This document shows positions 44,820 through 55,940 of a DNA stretch of 64,000 bases, one piece after another. Position 1 is the first letter of the stretch; each line of letters starts with the position of its first letter. Origin of the DNA: Cycas panzhihuaensis (Eukaryota; Cycadophyta); contig CM041465.1 in NCBI GenBank assembly GCA_023213395.1, positions 164,121,741 to 164,185,740 on the forward strand. The letters are read 5' to 3'. Under the pieces are notes generated by a model. It was given only the letters and a program-made list of their open reading frames with translations. It had not been told where the DNA came from and ran no database searches. Both the position numbers and the translations under genes were made by a program.

Positions 44820-46340
44820 CATCCCCACTCAAGGATAACATTGGTTAGTCCAAGTCCGGTATGTATCTTCGTGAATTGATCTTTAGTGAGAGGTTTGGTG
44901 AACATGTCCACAAGCTATAATTCACTTGGATAGTAGTTGACCTGCAGCTTCCATGATTTGATCTATTCACAAATGTAATGGTACTAAATATGAGTGTGCT
45001 TTGTACACACATAAAACTCTGAATTCTTTGATAGGTGAATGGTACTTTGGTTATCAACAAAGATAACTGGGTGTCTATTTGAGACTCCAAGAAACTCTAA
45101 GAGACCTTGCAGCCATACAACTTCCTTCACACCTGCACTGAGTCCTTGATATTCAGCCTCTATAGAAGAGAGTTCTACTGTCTGCTGCTTTTCCGACTGC
45201 CATGAAATAAATCCCTTGCCAACACCAAATAAGTATCCAGCAATGGACTTCTAATCATCAGACTCCCCTTCCCAATCATCATCCGTGTAGCCATACAATT
45301 GTATCTCTTCACCTTGATAGTATTCAAGACCAAGATTGATAGTCTCCTTCAAATACTTCATAATCTACTTCGTTGCAACTAAATGAGGTTCTTAAGGATT
45401 CTGCATGTAGTGGGAAACCAACCCGACATCGTATGCGATATCAAGCTTGGTATGAGTCAAATAGACTAGACTCTGTACCAATTGGTGATACTTTGTGCTA
45501 TTTATAGAGGGCTTGGTCATATCTTTCTGTAACTTAATGCCTTTACATATGGTGTTGCAACTAATTTGTAATTTTACATTCCAAATTTCTCCAACAAGTT
45601 GTTCACATACTGAAACTGCATTAACACAATCCTGTCATCCATCCACCTGACTTGAATGCCTAAGAAGTAGTGAAGTCTCCCAAGGTCTGTCATGTCAAAT
45701 AAAGCTCCTAGATTGCATTTGACATTAGTAATAGCCTTGCCATAGTTACCGCTAATGACCAAATCATCCACATACACCACGCAAGCTACTATTGAAGTCC
45801 CTCCTCTCTTCACACACAGATTCAGGTCAAGTTTAGAAATATCAAAACCTTCAGCTTTCAACTTCACATCCATCTTTATACCAAGCACATGGTGTTTGTT
45901 TTAGGGCATAGATCGACTTCTTCAAATGGCACACAAGATGCTCTTGGCCATTTGTAATGAATTCCAGAGACTACGACATGTAAATCTCCTCCTTTAGATC
46001 TCCATTAAGAAATGCAGACTTTACGTTCATCTGATGTAACTCCCAACCATAAGCTATTGCTAAGGAAATTAATAAATAGACCATTGTCATTCTAGAGACT
46101 AGTGCAAATGACTCCTCATAGTTAATTCCTTCTTTTTGATTGAATCCCTGTGCAACAAGTTTGGCCTTAAACCTGTCCACCTCTCCATCGGAGCAAAACG
46201 TTGTCTTGTAAACCTACTTGTATCCTATAAGATTCTTTATTAGAGGTAGTGGAACAAATCCCACATGTCATTATTTAGTAGAGAACTATACTCTTCCATT
46301 GCAGCTCTTCATCTTAGATCTCCTTTCACCTCATCGAATG
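44820..46340 (-). pseudogene. Element C reverse transcriptase and RNase H, broken
   Basis: RNase H lies at about 44840-45240 (minus strand; SSIEAEYQGLSAG-like near 45120-45180 and TKYIE-like codons near 45000). The RT C-terminus has QLVQSLVYLTHTKLDIAYD near 45400-45490. The open stretch 45574-45888 has VKRGGTSIVACVVYVDDLV, with YVDD intact, and MTDLGRLHYFLGIQVRWMDD. The open stretch 45971-46180 has FKAKLVAQGFNQKEGINYEE and LHQMNVKSAFLNGDLKEEIY. A frameshift separates the two halves near 45900 (GLKQ..P region). Better preserved than B here. Confidence 0.87.
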
Positions 46341-46398
46341 AATTAGGATCATTGGAGTCATTGGTGTCTACCAGAAGAGTTTGACTGGCATGCTGATT

Positions 46399-46690
46399 TT
46401 ATGTTCTTCGATCATTAGTTAAGGTTTGCATCACCACACCAAAATTTTCTATAGTCTTCCTTACCCACAAAGGTGTTGAAGGACTCATTGCTGGAGGTAC
46501 TTCAACTCGTAGCAGATCCTCACTATTACTCGTCCCACTTGATCCAGCTTCCTCAGGTGTTCCAACAACTAGATCATTATCCTCTTCGCTTGATGAATCT
46601 GGAAATGGGAGAAGGGGGAGGTAAAACACCTCCTCTGATGATCTATCAGTATGATTCATTGATGTCTCATCAAATTTGACATCCTAATTA
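46399..46690 (-). pseudogene. Element C integrase-RT linker
   Basis: Open minus-strand stretch of 86 codons rich in E, D, S and P (LPFPDSSSEEDNDLVV, EEAGSSGTSNSEDLLR), the acidic variable linker that follows the integrase C-terminus in copia polyproteins. Element B has the equivalent at about 39770-40010. Confidence 0.75.
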
Positions 46691-47960
46691 ACCACAATCT
46701 TCTCCCCCTATGGATCTGATAGTCTGTAGGCTTTGTTCTCCATACAATACCCCATGAATATGCACTTTAGACTTTTCTAATCCAGTGTCTTTCTGGTATC
46801 ATCTAGGATGTGGGCGTACGTAATACACTTAAATGTTCTCAAATGGCTAATGACAGGTTTACAACTGGTCCATTTTTCTTTGGGGGTCATGCTGCAAACT
46901 ACTTGAGTGGGTATCTAGTTCAAAATATAAACAGTATTTGCCATAGCTTTTGTCCAAAATTTCAGTGGCAGGTTTTGAGTATGCACCATACACCTTGCCA
47001 TCTCCATCATGGTACGACTCTTTCTTTCATCAACTTTGTTTTGGTGTGGGGTATATAGGACCATAAATTCTCGCTTTATACCATGATCGCAATAGAACTG
47101 ATTGAATGCATTATTGTCGTATTCCTTGCTATTATCACTTTTTAACTACTTTATTTTCTTATCACATTCATTTTCATCCATCGCTTTCTAGTTAAGAAAG
47201 TGATCAAACATATTTGACTTGTTCTTGAGAAAGTAAACCCAGGCCTTCTTGGTGTAGTCATCCATAAATACAAGGGTATAACAAGCTCAAGATATCGAAG
47301 GGTTAGGAAGAGGGCCCATTAGATTTGAATGTACAAGATCTAGCTTCTCCTTGGCTCTCTAGGCATTATCCCAAGCAAAGGGGTAGTGGTGGTGCTTGCC
47401 ATACATATGCCCTTCGCACACACCATCTGAGCAGGTCACTGATGGTAATCCTTACACCATCTTCAACCTCTTCAACAGTGTAATACTCCTGTAATTAATG
47501 TGACTGAGGTGGTTGTGCCACAACTTACTCACGTCTTCCATGCTAGAAACAAAGGCGTAGGACTTCTTCTGAGATTGAAACTTTTCAAACAACCAGAAGT
47601 TGTCCCTGACTTTCCCAGTAGCTATGAAAGTAAAGTTCTATTTTGGATCCTTAATCAGGCATTTGTCATCATAGAGCTCTACCTTCATACCTTATTTGTA
47701 GATCTCCCAGGCTGAAAGAAGGTTTAACTGCATCTTTAGTACATGATACACTCTAATAAATTTACCTCTTGCAATGGAAACTTCGTTGATACCTTCTACC
47801 GACAAGACACGAGCATCACCAAGGACAATCTAAGCACCACTCTGATTTGAAGTCATCGTATCAAAGTTTTGCCTCTAGTAAGAAATATGCTTCTGCGCTC
47901 CAGAGTCAAGAATCCAATAATCTCTCTGATCTAATTTGGTTGATAAGGTTTTTACTCAGA
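46690..47960 (-). pseudogene. Element C protease and integrase, broken
   Basis: Protease YWILDSGAQKHISY near 47880-47930 keeps the D-S-G triad. Pre-integrase follows (LWHNHLSHINYRSI near 47490-47530), then VCEGHMYGKHHHYPFAW near 47390-47440 (the second cysteine of CxxC is H), FMDDYTKKAWVYFLKNKSN near 47210-47270, LKSDNSKEYDN near 47120-47150, and NKVDERKSRTMMEMARCM near 46980-47040, which retains the catalytic glutamate. KCIFMGYCMENKAYRL is near 46725-46775. Several stops. Confidence 0.84.
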
Positions 47961-48661
47961 CACAGTGAGCAATAATGTTCTTCTCTTTATCATCCTAATT
48001 AACTTTACACTTATCACGACGTTTGAACTAATAATTCTTCTCATGGTGACCATCCTTCTTATAGTAATTACATTTTCCTTTGAATTTTTTTTTGTCTTAA
48101 TCACTTTCTCCTGGTCTCTGTGTGATCTTCTCCTCCTTAGTGGCCTCCTTCCTCTGAGTTTTCATGGCTAAGGCCTGACTTGAACCTGAACCTCCAAGCA
48201 TACCATGATGTTTGAGCTTAGCATCCTCTGCTAGAATCAGGTTTTTAAGCCCATCAAATGTCTCTGCTTCTATCACTTCATGTATACTATAAATAGTTTA
48301 GAATGTGGCAAAGGTAGCCGACAATTTCGACATGATTATTGCGAATAACAATACATCATCGATTGAGTTTGACTTCAATTCCTCTAGCTTATTCTTCAAG
48401 TTAGTAATCTTGTTAAGGTAGGAGCTGATGTTGTTCTCATCCTCCACACGCAAGTTGAGTAATTCTAACATCAGTGCTAGACGTCTATTCGCCTGCTTCT
48501 TTGCAAATGTATCACATAGTTTTTTCTATATCTCTACTGGTTCATCAAAATTGTGAACTAATGCTCTCTGGTCTGGTGCCAGTGACAATTTCAATAGTCC
48601 CACAACCATAAATTGCTTCTCTTTAAGACAAATTTGCTCCTTATGGTCTAATGGAATCATG
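47960..48661 (-). pseudogene. Element C gag, C-terminal part
   Basis: Minus-strand continuation of the gag split by element I. It covers DHKEQICLKEKQFMVVGLL near 48590-48655, LVHNFDEPVEI and LRVEDENNISSYLNKITNL in mid-section, and a degraded zinc knuckle (YYKKDGHHEKNY) near 48030-48070. Joined in order to 55817-55940, it aligns with B's gag along its length. Confidence 0.83.
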
Positions 48662-48849
48662 TGTTAAACCTTATGTTTAAATGTTAAGTGAATGTACATT
48701 TATTTTTCATGTAATATATGCACTTTATACTTTAGGGGTGACTTATCACTTAAGTGATAAAGTGCACACCCACATTCTTTCTAGTGACACAACGTTGTCA
48801 CTAAAGGGTCAATGGACCCTCATGCACTTGTTTGAATAATCCAAGTGAT

Positions 48850-48976
48850 GTATCTTGGATGTTTGACACTTGTCAAACATCCAAGGCCTTAGGTGAGGAT
48901 CCAAGCACTTTTGCTCATGATCCAAGTCATGTATCTTGGATGTTTGACACTTGTCAAACATCCAAGGCCTTAGGTC
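48850..48976 (+). repeat. Tandem duplicated hairpin unit in 5' LTR of element I
   Basis: A 45 bp segment centred on the inverted repeat TTGGATGTTTGACA-CT-TGTCAAACATCCAA occurs twice, 81 bp apart, upstream of the TATA box. The 3' LTR has the same pair at 55431-55460 and 55512-55541. Element A has only one, imperfect, copy. Confidence 0.92.
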
Positions 48977-48989
48977 TCTCATTTCACTC

Positions 48990-48997
48990 TATATAAG
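48990..48997 (+). promoter_or_regulatory. TATA box in 5' LTR of element I
   Basis: TATATAAG in the sequence CACTCTATATAAGGAGACC, some 25 bp after the second hairpin. It is the best Pol II core promoter candidate in the LTR; transcription would begin about 30 bp further on, near 49025. The same box is at 55566-55573 in the 3' LTR. Confidence 0.7.
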
Positions 48998-49239
48998 GAG
49001 ACCTCTCCTCATTGTCCAATACATGAGACTTGGGCAGTATTGTTATGCTATCGGTTGCTAATCAAGCTGTTTTCTTCTTGGGAGGTTGGACCAATTCCAA
49101 CTCCACATATTGGGTATCATTTTCTCTTGCTCCTATATTTCGGTTTATGCTTTTATGCTCTCATGCTTTCATGCATTTATAGTATTGTGATTGTATTTAT
49201 GATCTTGGGATCAATGTGGCCTAATGCCCATTGTCAACA

Positions 49240-51100
49240 TTTGCATCGAGCTAATGGTCTCTGTTTAAGCATATTAGTCTCTTTGTTATCTACTGTCACA
49301 TTGGTGGACCTTTGCCAAGTCGTGGATCAACACTTTGACCCGCCAACTCGGCGAAGGAAGGTCATCCACTCATCTCATCAAGCCGCCAACTAATCGCGGA
49401 GATCGGTCCAACACTCCGGCCACTCATCACTAGTCGCCGGTATCTCACCTTCTTGTCGATCGGTTGAAGAGATTCCAGCTCGGTGGGCACACCGCTCGAC
49501 CATTCACTACACGGCCGGAAGAAGATCGCCACCTCATCTCAAGAGTTGCCAACTCGGTTTCGATTTCCAACTAAGCATTGGGCTCACCGAGGCGCCACAT
49601 CGACTCACTATCCTCTCAATCGCCAAATGCACGGCATTCTTGCCAACTCGATCCTTTGGACTCCTCAAGCTGCGAGTCATTTTGGGCGCCACATCGCCTC
49701 TCATTCACCGACCTTTCGGCTGCCGGCTCGACCATTTGTTGTCTCTTGTCATTCCACTCGGCTTAAGGCCACTATTCTCTCTCTACCGGCTCTTTGGGCA
49801 TGTCTTGCCGACTCACGATCCTCTACACAACAAGACACAGCATCTAATCACCTCTTGCCCGGTGTCACAAATTGCCAACTCATCGCCCACTTGAAGCACC
49901 TTCATTTCCGGTCACATCACGCCTCGGCATTTGAGGCAAAGCGCCGGCTCATCTACCGGCGCCACCGGTGGCATCTTGTCGATCCGACTCATCACGATCC
50001 GACTCATCAACATCATAAGACCGGTCCTCCCTCCATTTCGGCATTCTTTTTTGCATATTTTATGCTCATAAGAATTCTCTTTTGAAGTTTTTTAAAATTT
50101 CTTAAGGGGAAAAATTGTAAAAGACTTTAAGAGTTTTTTAATTTCTCAACTTATACCGGGCTTACTTAAAGTTTTTCTACATTAACTCTCTTGATTCTCA
50201 AAAAGTACTTGTGTACTCCTTTGCTTTAAGCCTTTTTTTACACTTTCGGTCATTAGGCTTAATTATTGTGATCAAGAGGAATGTTTTCATTGTAAAGGTG
50301 AAGAAACTTATCACCTAAACTCGGTTTTTTGGCACCTTGCATGGTGACCTTGACCTTCTTGATTCAAAAGGAAGGCTTATTGTGAAAAGTAATAAAATCA
50401 CTTTTCTTGTTGGATGGTTGAGACATTTTAAGTCTCAACAAGCTGCTAATGGAGCTTGTGTTGGACTTTGGAGCAATTTCTTGAGTACATTTTCATCACT
50501 TCATCAGTTTGTGGAGCTTAAAAGGAACCCATTATTCGTCATCAAAGGTTCCTTACATTTTTTAGTACTCAAAAGTACTTCATCATTGTACTCAAGCATA
50601 CATACTTGGATCTAAAAGCACTTATCTGTTTTGTGCTCCTTCATTGTAAGCCAAAAGGCATAAAGAAAATCCAAGTAAGAAGATTCACTCACACTTATCT
50701 AAAAGTGAACTTAAAAATCATTGGGAGGCTCGAAAAGGTTCAAACCTTGCCTCTGAATTAACCTTAAGCTTGGTGCATTCCCTAGGGGACCAATAGGCCG
50801 TGCAGTCGGTGCGACAATTAAGGTTGCTTGAAGGAAAGGAGGTTCGAAAAGGGTGTTATTGAAATGTGAATCCCGGGGAAAGCATGGTACGTCCATGCGG
50901 ATCAACCCTACACCTTGTCCTAGATTTAACTTGGTTCTCCACCTCATTAGCTGAGTCCTCCACTTCTCTTCACCCCATTGGTTGTTGGATCTTCTTGTAA
51001 GATCAGGACTAGTGGTGTTGTTTGAAGGTGGATCTTAAGCGACAAAGCTCTTGAGACTTCCAAGTTATCTGCTAGCTTCAAGTGTTACTCAAGTGGAAAG
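49240..51100 (+). other. Leader of element I, with GC-rich first half
   Basis: 1.86 kb between LTR and gag. TTGCATCGAGC directly inside the LTR is a poor match to the usual primer site TTGGTATCAGAGC, apparently missing bases. 49290-50040 is GC-rich and C-rich, with the phrase GCCAACTC recurring at about 49342, 49550, 49642 and 49872, and a direct repeat of GATCCGACTCATCA at 49981-50010. A 200-codon open frame (49483-50085) overlaps two others in different frames and has no recognised domain, so it is probably a by-product of composition. 50690-50950 matches the leader of element A at 4880-5160. Confidence 0.65.
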
Positions 51101-52095
51101 ATGGCTGCCATACAAATGCTAAATGCTTGTACCATAAGGCTAATAGGACAAGCTAACTATCAAGAATGGAAAAGAATCACAAAAAATCTCTTGATAATGA
51201 ATGAGTTAAGGGATATGTTTCTGGAAGAATCCCCAATCCTACACTTGTGGTTAATGATAATCAACCTGCACCTGTGGATGTTCAACTTGTTGCTACATGG
51301 GAGGCCAAAGACGAAATTGCTTTGGCATTCATTCGAATGGTTGTGGACATACATGTAGATCAAAATATTTCTTCTGCACTATCTTCTAAAGAAGCATGGG
51401 ACACCTTGTCCTCTTTGTATGAAAGGCGAGATGAAGCTCGCATTTTGATGATAAAAGCTAAATTGTACTCCATTAAATTTGTAAAGCCAATGACGGCATT
51501 CATGTCCTCTATTAAGGAGGTTTGTAATGAATTAACTACTTTGGGTAGTCCAGCTACAAGAGATGAAATCGTAGCCTCCATCACAAAAGCACTACCAAAG
51601 GACTACAATGGCTTCATATCATCAACTACGAGATGGTTCACTTAGGGGATGATACCAATCAACTTGAAAGCTTATTGCTTCAAGAAGAACAAATTTATGC
51701 TAAGGATAATGAAGAACCATCTACATCGGGTGCTTTCACAAAGAAAGGCAAAGACAATTCAAAAATCCAACACCGCATTCACAAAGCGGTTTGGAAACAT
51801 GAACATTGGATCTTCCAAGACCAATGTCATTTGCCATTATTGTGGCATTCCCGCCACATTGCACTGAATGCAAAAGAAGCAAGTAAATCTTCGCAAACAA
51901 TGACAACACCCACAAGGTCAAAGACAAGGCGGCACCCACAAGGCCAAGAGGCAGCGGCCACGACAACAGTTTCAACAGATTCCGGTGATCGGATCGTGGT
52001 TTCCCCTCGACCAAATCGAGGTGCCTATCGAGGAGGTCCACAAGGAGGGGTCAAAGAAATGGCTACCAACGCCATTATAATCGGTTGCCAATGAC
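51101..52095 (+). pseudogene. Element I gag, frameshifted
   Basis: Starts at ATG 51101 (MAAIQMLNACTIRLIGQANY). A frameshift near 51240 moves into 51247-51645, which holds the gag body (FIRMVVDIHVDQNISSAL, SKEAWDTLSSLYERRDEAR, SITKALPKDYNGFISSTT). A second frameshift near 51640 leads to NQLESLLLQEEQIYAKDN and a nucleocapsid end with a damaged knuckle (ICHYCGIPATLHCTEC). R/Q/G-rich sequence follows. Each frameshift looks like loss of one or a few bases in an otherwise good sequence. Confidence 0.85.
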
Positions 52096-52119
52096 GACAA
52101 ACTATTTTGTGCATTCCAA

Positions 52120-53620
52120 TCATCCAAGGTTGACAACACTTGGATTATCGATTCAGGAGCTACTCGACACATGACAGGAGTGAAAACTTCTAAGCAACAT
52201 CAAGGAAGGCAAAGGTCATTTAGTAACCTTTGGAAATGGTGAATCAACTGAGGTTTCGGGAATAGGCACCATAGCTCCTTTTCACTCTCCTAAAAATCCT
52301 TCCTTATCATTTCCCAATAGTGATGCCTATTTCATTTCTTCTATAGAGAAGAATCTGCTCTCTGTTAGCGAGATGAACAAGCAACATATGAGCTTACTAT
52401 TCAAAAATGGGAAATGTACCATTCGTGACAAAGATGATCAGATTGTAGCTATAGCCTATGAGGATCAAGGCCTTTACAAGTTGGATGCCAATAATATTAC
52501 TCTTGATTACGCACTACGGTTTCACATCTTTGTCAAAAATTCGCTTATGGCATCAACGTCAGGACATTTAAGCCTAGACAATCGAAGCGAGATGAGATAC
52601 AAAAACATGGTGTATGGGCTTCCAAAGATGTATGGTTCAAAATGTTTTTGCGAAGCTTGCATAATGGGGACACAGCATCGATGCCTTTTCCTAAAGGCAA
52701 AGCATGGCGTGCATCTTATCCTTTGCAATTAGTTCACTCGGACTTGTGTGGACCCATGTCCACCACTCCTTTGGAGGAGCATTGTACTACATATCCTTTA
52801 TTGATGACTTCTCTCACAAAGTCCGGGTCTACTTCCTAAAACAAAAATCAAGCCTTCTCAAAATTCAAAGAGTTCAAGGCGGAGTAGAAAATGAATCGCT
52901 ACTTAATTAGCACACTAAGGTCGATAATGGAGGTGAATTCACTTCAAATGAATTCAACCAATTTTGCAAGGATAATGGAATTCGGAGACAACTCACGACT
53001 CCTCATACTCCTCGGAAATGGAGTCTCAGGAGGATGAATAGAACGTTGGCTAATAAAGCCGAACAATGATGCATGCAAAGGGCTTCCAAGAGCTTCTTGG
53101 TGAAGCATTTCAAAGCGACCTATGTGGCCAATCGAAGTCCCTGATCGCGATCGCCAATATCACACACGAGGAGGCATGGTGCGGAAAGAAGCCAACTATC
53201 GACCACTTAAGGACATTCGGTGTCTTGCATATATGCACATACCGGATCAACAAAGAACTAAGTTGGACAAACATAGTCTTAAATGCATCTTTGTAGGATA
53301 TGCAATCCAGAGCAAAGCCTACAAGTTGTATGATCCGATTGGGAGGAAAATACATCTCTCAAGAGATGTAATCTTTGTTGAGTATGATAAAAAAGAGTTG
53401 GATATGGCACCAATCCAACCCCCCATTGACAAAGGGAAAAAGATTGTTGAGGACTTCCCTTCCCTCAATCTTACACACCATGTTCTTCATACGCACCTTC
53501 ATGCCATCTACTTCATCCTCATTTGCCCCACTTGAACCTTCCACTTCATCTTCTGATACCCCTACACTTAGACCAGAAGATATTGAGGTTCAAGCCACAT
53601 CATTCGAAGTTACCTAAATG
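52120..53620 (+). pseudogene. Element I protease and integrase, frameshifted
   Basis: WIIDSGATRHMTG at 52141-52179 is an intact protease active site (DSGA). Pre-integrase sequence is in 52373-52732 (MNKQHMSLLFKNGKCTIRD, YEDQGLYKLDANNITLDYA). Integrase follows in shifted frames: CIMGTQHRCLF, YPLQLVHSDLCGPMSTTPL, YYISFIDDFSHKVRVYFLK, VDNGGEFTSNEF. FVGYAIQSKAYKLYDP and the IHLSRDVIFVEYDKKE segment are at about 53290-53400. The linker to about 53620 is S/T/P-rich. The protein would need several frame corrections to be functional. Confidence 0.85.
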
Positions 53621-53699
53621 GTACACTCAAGCAGTGCAGGATGGTCATATCATTGAAGGAAAGCGTCCATCAAAGTATCGTGACAAACAAACTTTGCAC

Positions 53700-55232
53700 T
53701 TATGGTCAAGTGCTTTCTATTGATGAGCCTACTACCTTTGCGGAGGCTTCACAAAGTGATAATTGGAAAGCGCCATGGATGAAGAGATTCAATCCATTCA
53801 CAAGAATGGTACTTGGGACTTGGTCGAATTGCCTCCACACAAACAGCAATCGGTTGTAAATGGGTCTACAAGACCAAAGTCCATTCGATGGGACACTCAA
53901 GCGTCGGAAAGCAAGACTTGTAGCAAAGGATTTAAACAACAAGAAGGAATCGATTACGAGGAGACCTTTGCACACTGTAGCAAATATGAACACCATCGAG
54001 ACTTCTCTTGGCCCTAATTTGCACAATGCAAATGGGGTATATCGGATGGACGTGAAGAGCGCCTTCCTCAATGGCGATCTTCAAGAGGAGGTATACTTGG
54101 AGCAACCTCCACAGTTACAAGGAACAAGGCAAGGAGCATTTGGTATGTCGCCTCAAGAAGGCTTTGTATGGCTTGAAGCAAGCTCCTAGGGCATGGTATG
54201 CAAAATCGATGAATACTTTTTGAGACATGGGTTTCATCGATCCACATCCGATCCAAACTTGTACATCAAACATGACCATCACCATGTCACTTATATTGCC
54301 TTGTATGTAGATGACTTAGTGATCACGGTGATGACACTAAGCTCATCAATGTTCTCCAAAATGATTTGAAGAGAAGTTTTGAGATGGTGATCTTGGACTT
54401 CTCCATTACTTTCTAGGCTTTGAGGTATGGCACAACCGAGCTATATCTTCATTTCCCAAGCAAAATATTCTTGGGACATCTTGCAGAGATTCGGGATGCG
54501 GGGCGCAAGGCGGCACCTACACCCATGGAGAGCGGCACCAAGCTTTCTCTCAATGAGGAAGCTACACCCAGATCCCACACTTTACCGTGATTGATTGGGA
54601 GTCTCATTTATCTCACCAACACTCGTAGGATATTTCATTCTTTGTTGGGATTTGCTCGTTACATGTCTCAACCCAATCGGATACCGGAATGCGGCAAGAC
54701 GCATACTCAAGTATATCAAAGGAACATTGCGGCTTGGACTTGAGTATGTACATAAGGAGAACTTCACTTTGGAGGGTTCTCGATTACGATTAGGCAGGAT
54801 GCCAGGATAGCAGAAGATCTACCTCGGGTTACTATTTTACCCTTAGTACAGCAGCTGTTTCATGGAGTTGCAAGAAGCAACCAAATGTTACCTTGTCCTC
54901 CGATTGAGCGAATACAAAGGCTGCGATCGGTATGACTTGTGAGGCTATCGGCTTCGGCCAGTTCTTGGTGAGCTTGGGTTTCGGACGGTGACCCGGCCTT
55001 CATTGTGACAATCGAGTGTCCTCAAGCTAACTAAGAATCACATTTTTCCACGCACGGACCAAGCATATTGAAGTTCACCACCATTTCATCGGGGAGCATG
55101 TACGGTGGTGAGATGACACTTCAATATCGACCAACGAGCAACAGACGGCGAGATATCTTTACCAAGCCACTTGGTAGAGACAAATTTGTAAAATTTAGAG
55201 ATGGTCTTGGTGTCAGGCTTAACATTGTAAGC
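53700..55232 (+). pseudogene. Element I reverse transcriptase and RNase H, frameshifted
   Basis: RT entry EPTTFAEASQSDNWK at about 53728-53772, NGTWDLVELPPHKQ, then ARLVAKD and MDVKSAFLNGDLQEEVYLE at about 54045-54105. ALYVDDLVIT at 54300-54330 keeps YVDD but the frame is lost immediately after it. RT ends with LIGSLIYLTNTR-like codons near 54590-54630; YRNAARRILKYIKGTLRLGL is at 54680-54740. RNase H continues to DIFTKPLGRDKFVKFRDGL at about 55155-55205, close to element A's copy. The purine tract GATGAGGGG (55233-55241) precedes the 3' LTR. Confidence 0.85.
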
Positions 55233-55241
55233 GATGAGGGG

Positions 55242-55816
55242 TGTTAAACCTTATGTTTAAATGTTAAGTGAATGTACATTATTTTTCATGTAATATATGC
55301 ACTTTATACTTTAGGGGTGACTTATCACTTAAGTGATAAAGTGCACACCATTCTTTCTAGTGACACAACGTTGTCACTAAAGGGTCAATGGACCCTCATG
55401 CACTTGTTTGAATAATCCAAGTGATGTATCTTGGATGTTTGACACTTGTCAAACATCCAAGGCCTTAGGTGAGGATCCAAGCACTTTTGCTCATGATCCA
55501 AGTCATGTATCTTGGATGTTTGACACTTGTCAAACATCCAAGGCCTTAGGTCTCTCATTTCACTCTATATAAGGAGACCTCTCCTCATTGTCCAATACAT
55601 GAGACTTGGGCAGTATTGTTATGCTATCGGTTGCTAATCAAAGCTGTTTTCTTCTTGGGAGGTTGGACCAATTCCAACTCCACATATTGGGTATCATTTT
55701 CTCTTGCTCCTATATTTCAGTTTATGCTTTTATGCTCTCATGCTTTCATGCATTTATAGTATTGTGATTGTATTTATGATCTTGGGATCAATGTGGCCTA
55801 ATGCCCATTGTCAACA
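55242..55816 (+). repeat. 3' LTR of element I
   Basis: 575 bp; differs from the 5' LTR by loss of one T near 55280, loss of three bases near 55348, gain of one A near 55640 and one G/A substitution near 55720. Confidence 0.93.
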
Positions 55817-55940
55817 TCATGTTCACTTTCACCTTGGTGATTCCCGAGAGTTGATTCACCATCAAAATAAGTTCCATATTGGCCTTCCACTCACTGAAAT
55901 TATTAGCATTAAAGATCACTTTGGGCATAATGTGCTCCAT
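55817..55940 (-). pseudogene. Element C gag, N-terminal part
   Basis: Minus strand from the ATG complementary to 55938-55940: MEHIMPKVIFNANNFSEWK, then NMELILMVNQLSGITKVKV up to the insertion of element I. Unlike element B's copy, the codon after MVN is Q (not a stop). It continues at 48661. Confidence 0.85.

Larger units (their letters stand above)
48662..49239 (+). repeat. 5' LTR of element I
   Basis: TGTTAAACC to GTCAACA. Contains the 18 bp palindrome TTATCACTTAAGTGATAA (48743-48760), the near-palindrome GTGACACAACGTTGTCAC (48784-48801), two copies of a perfect hairpin at 48855-48884 and 48936-48965, and the TATA box TATATAAG at 48990-48997. Confidence 0.92.
48662..55816 (+). mobile_element. 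Ty1/copia LTR retrotransposon I, young insertion
   Basis: Plus-strand element with LTRs 48662-49239 (578 bp) and 55242-55816 (575 bp). By direct comparison they differ by one substitution and three small indels only. The TSD is perfect: TCATG at 48657-48661 and 55817-55821. It splits the gag of element C, whose reading continues across the insertion. The internal region has leader, gag, PR, INT, RT and RNase H in copia order, with many CpG dinucleotides still present, unlike older elements nearby. Despite the young LTRs, the coding sequence has numerous small frameshifts. Confidence 0.93.

Noticed and set aside
49483-50085. 200-codon open frame in the leader of element I as a novel gene
   Set aside because: It overlaps other open frames in a GC-rich block where stop codons are rare by composition, shows no known domain, lies between LTR and gag, and has no conserved counterpart in relative A.
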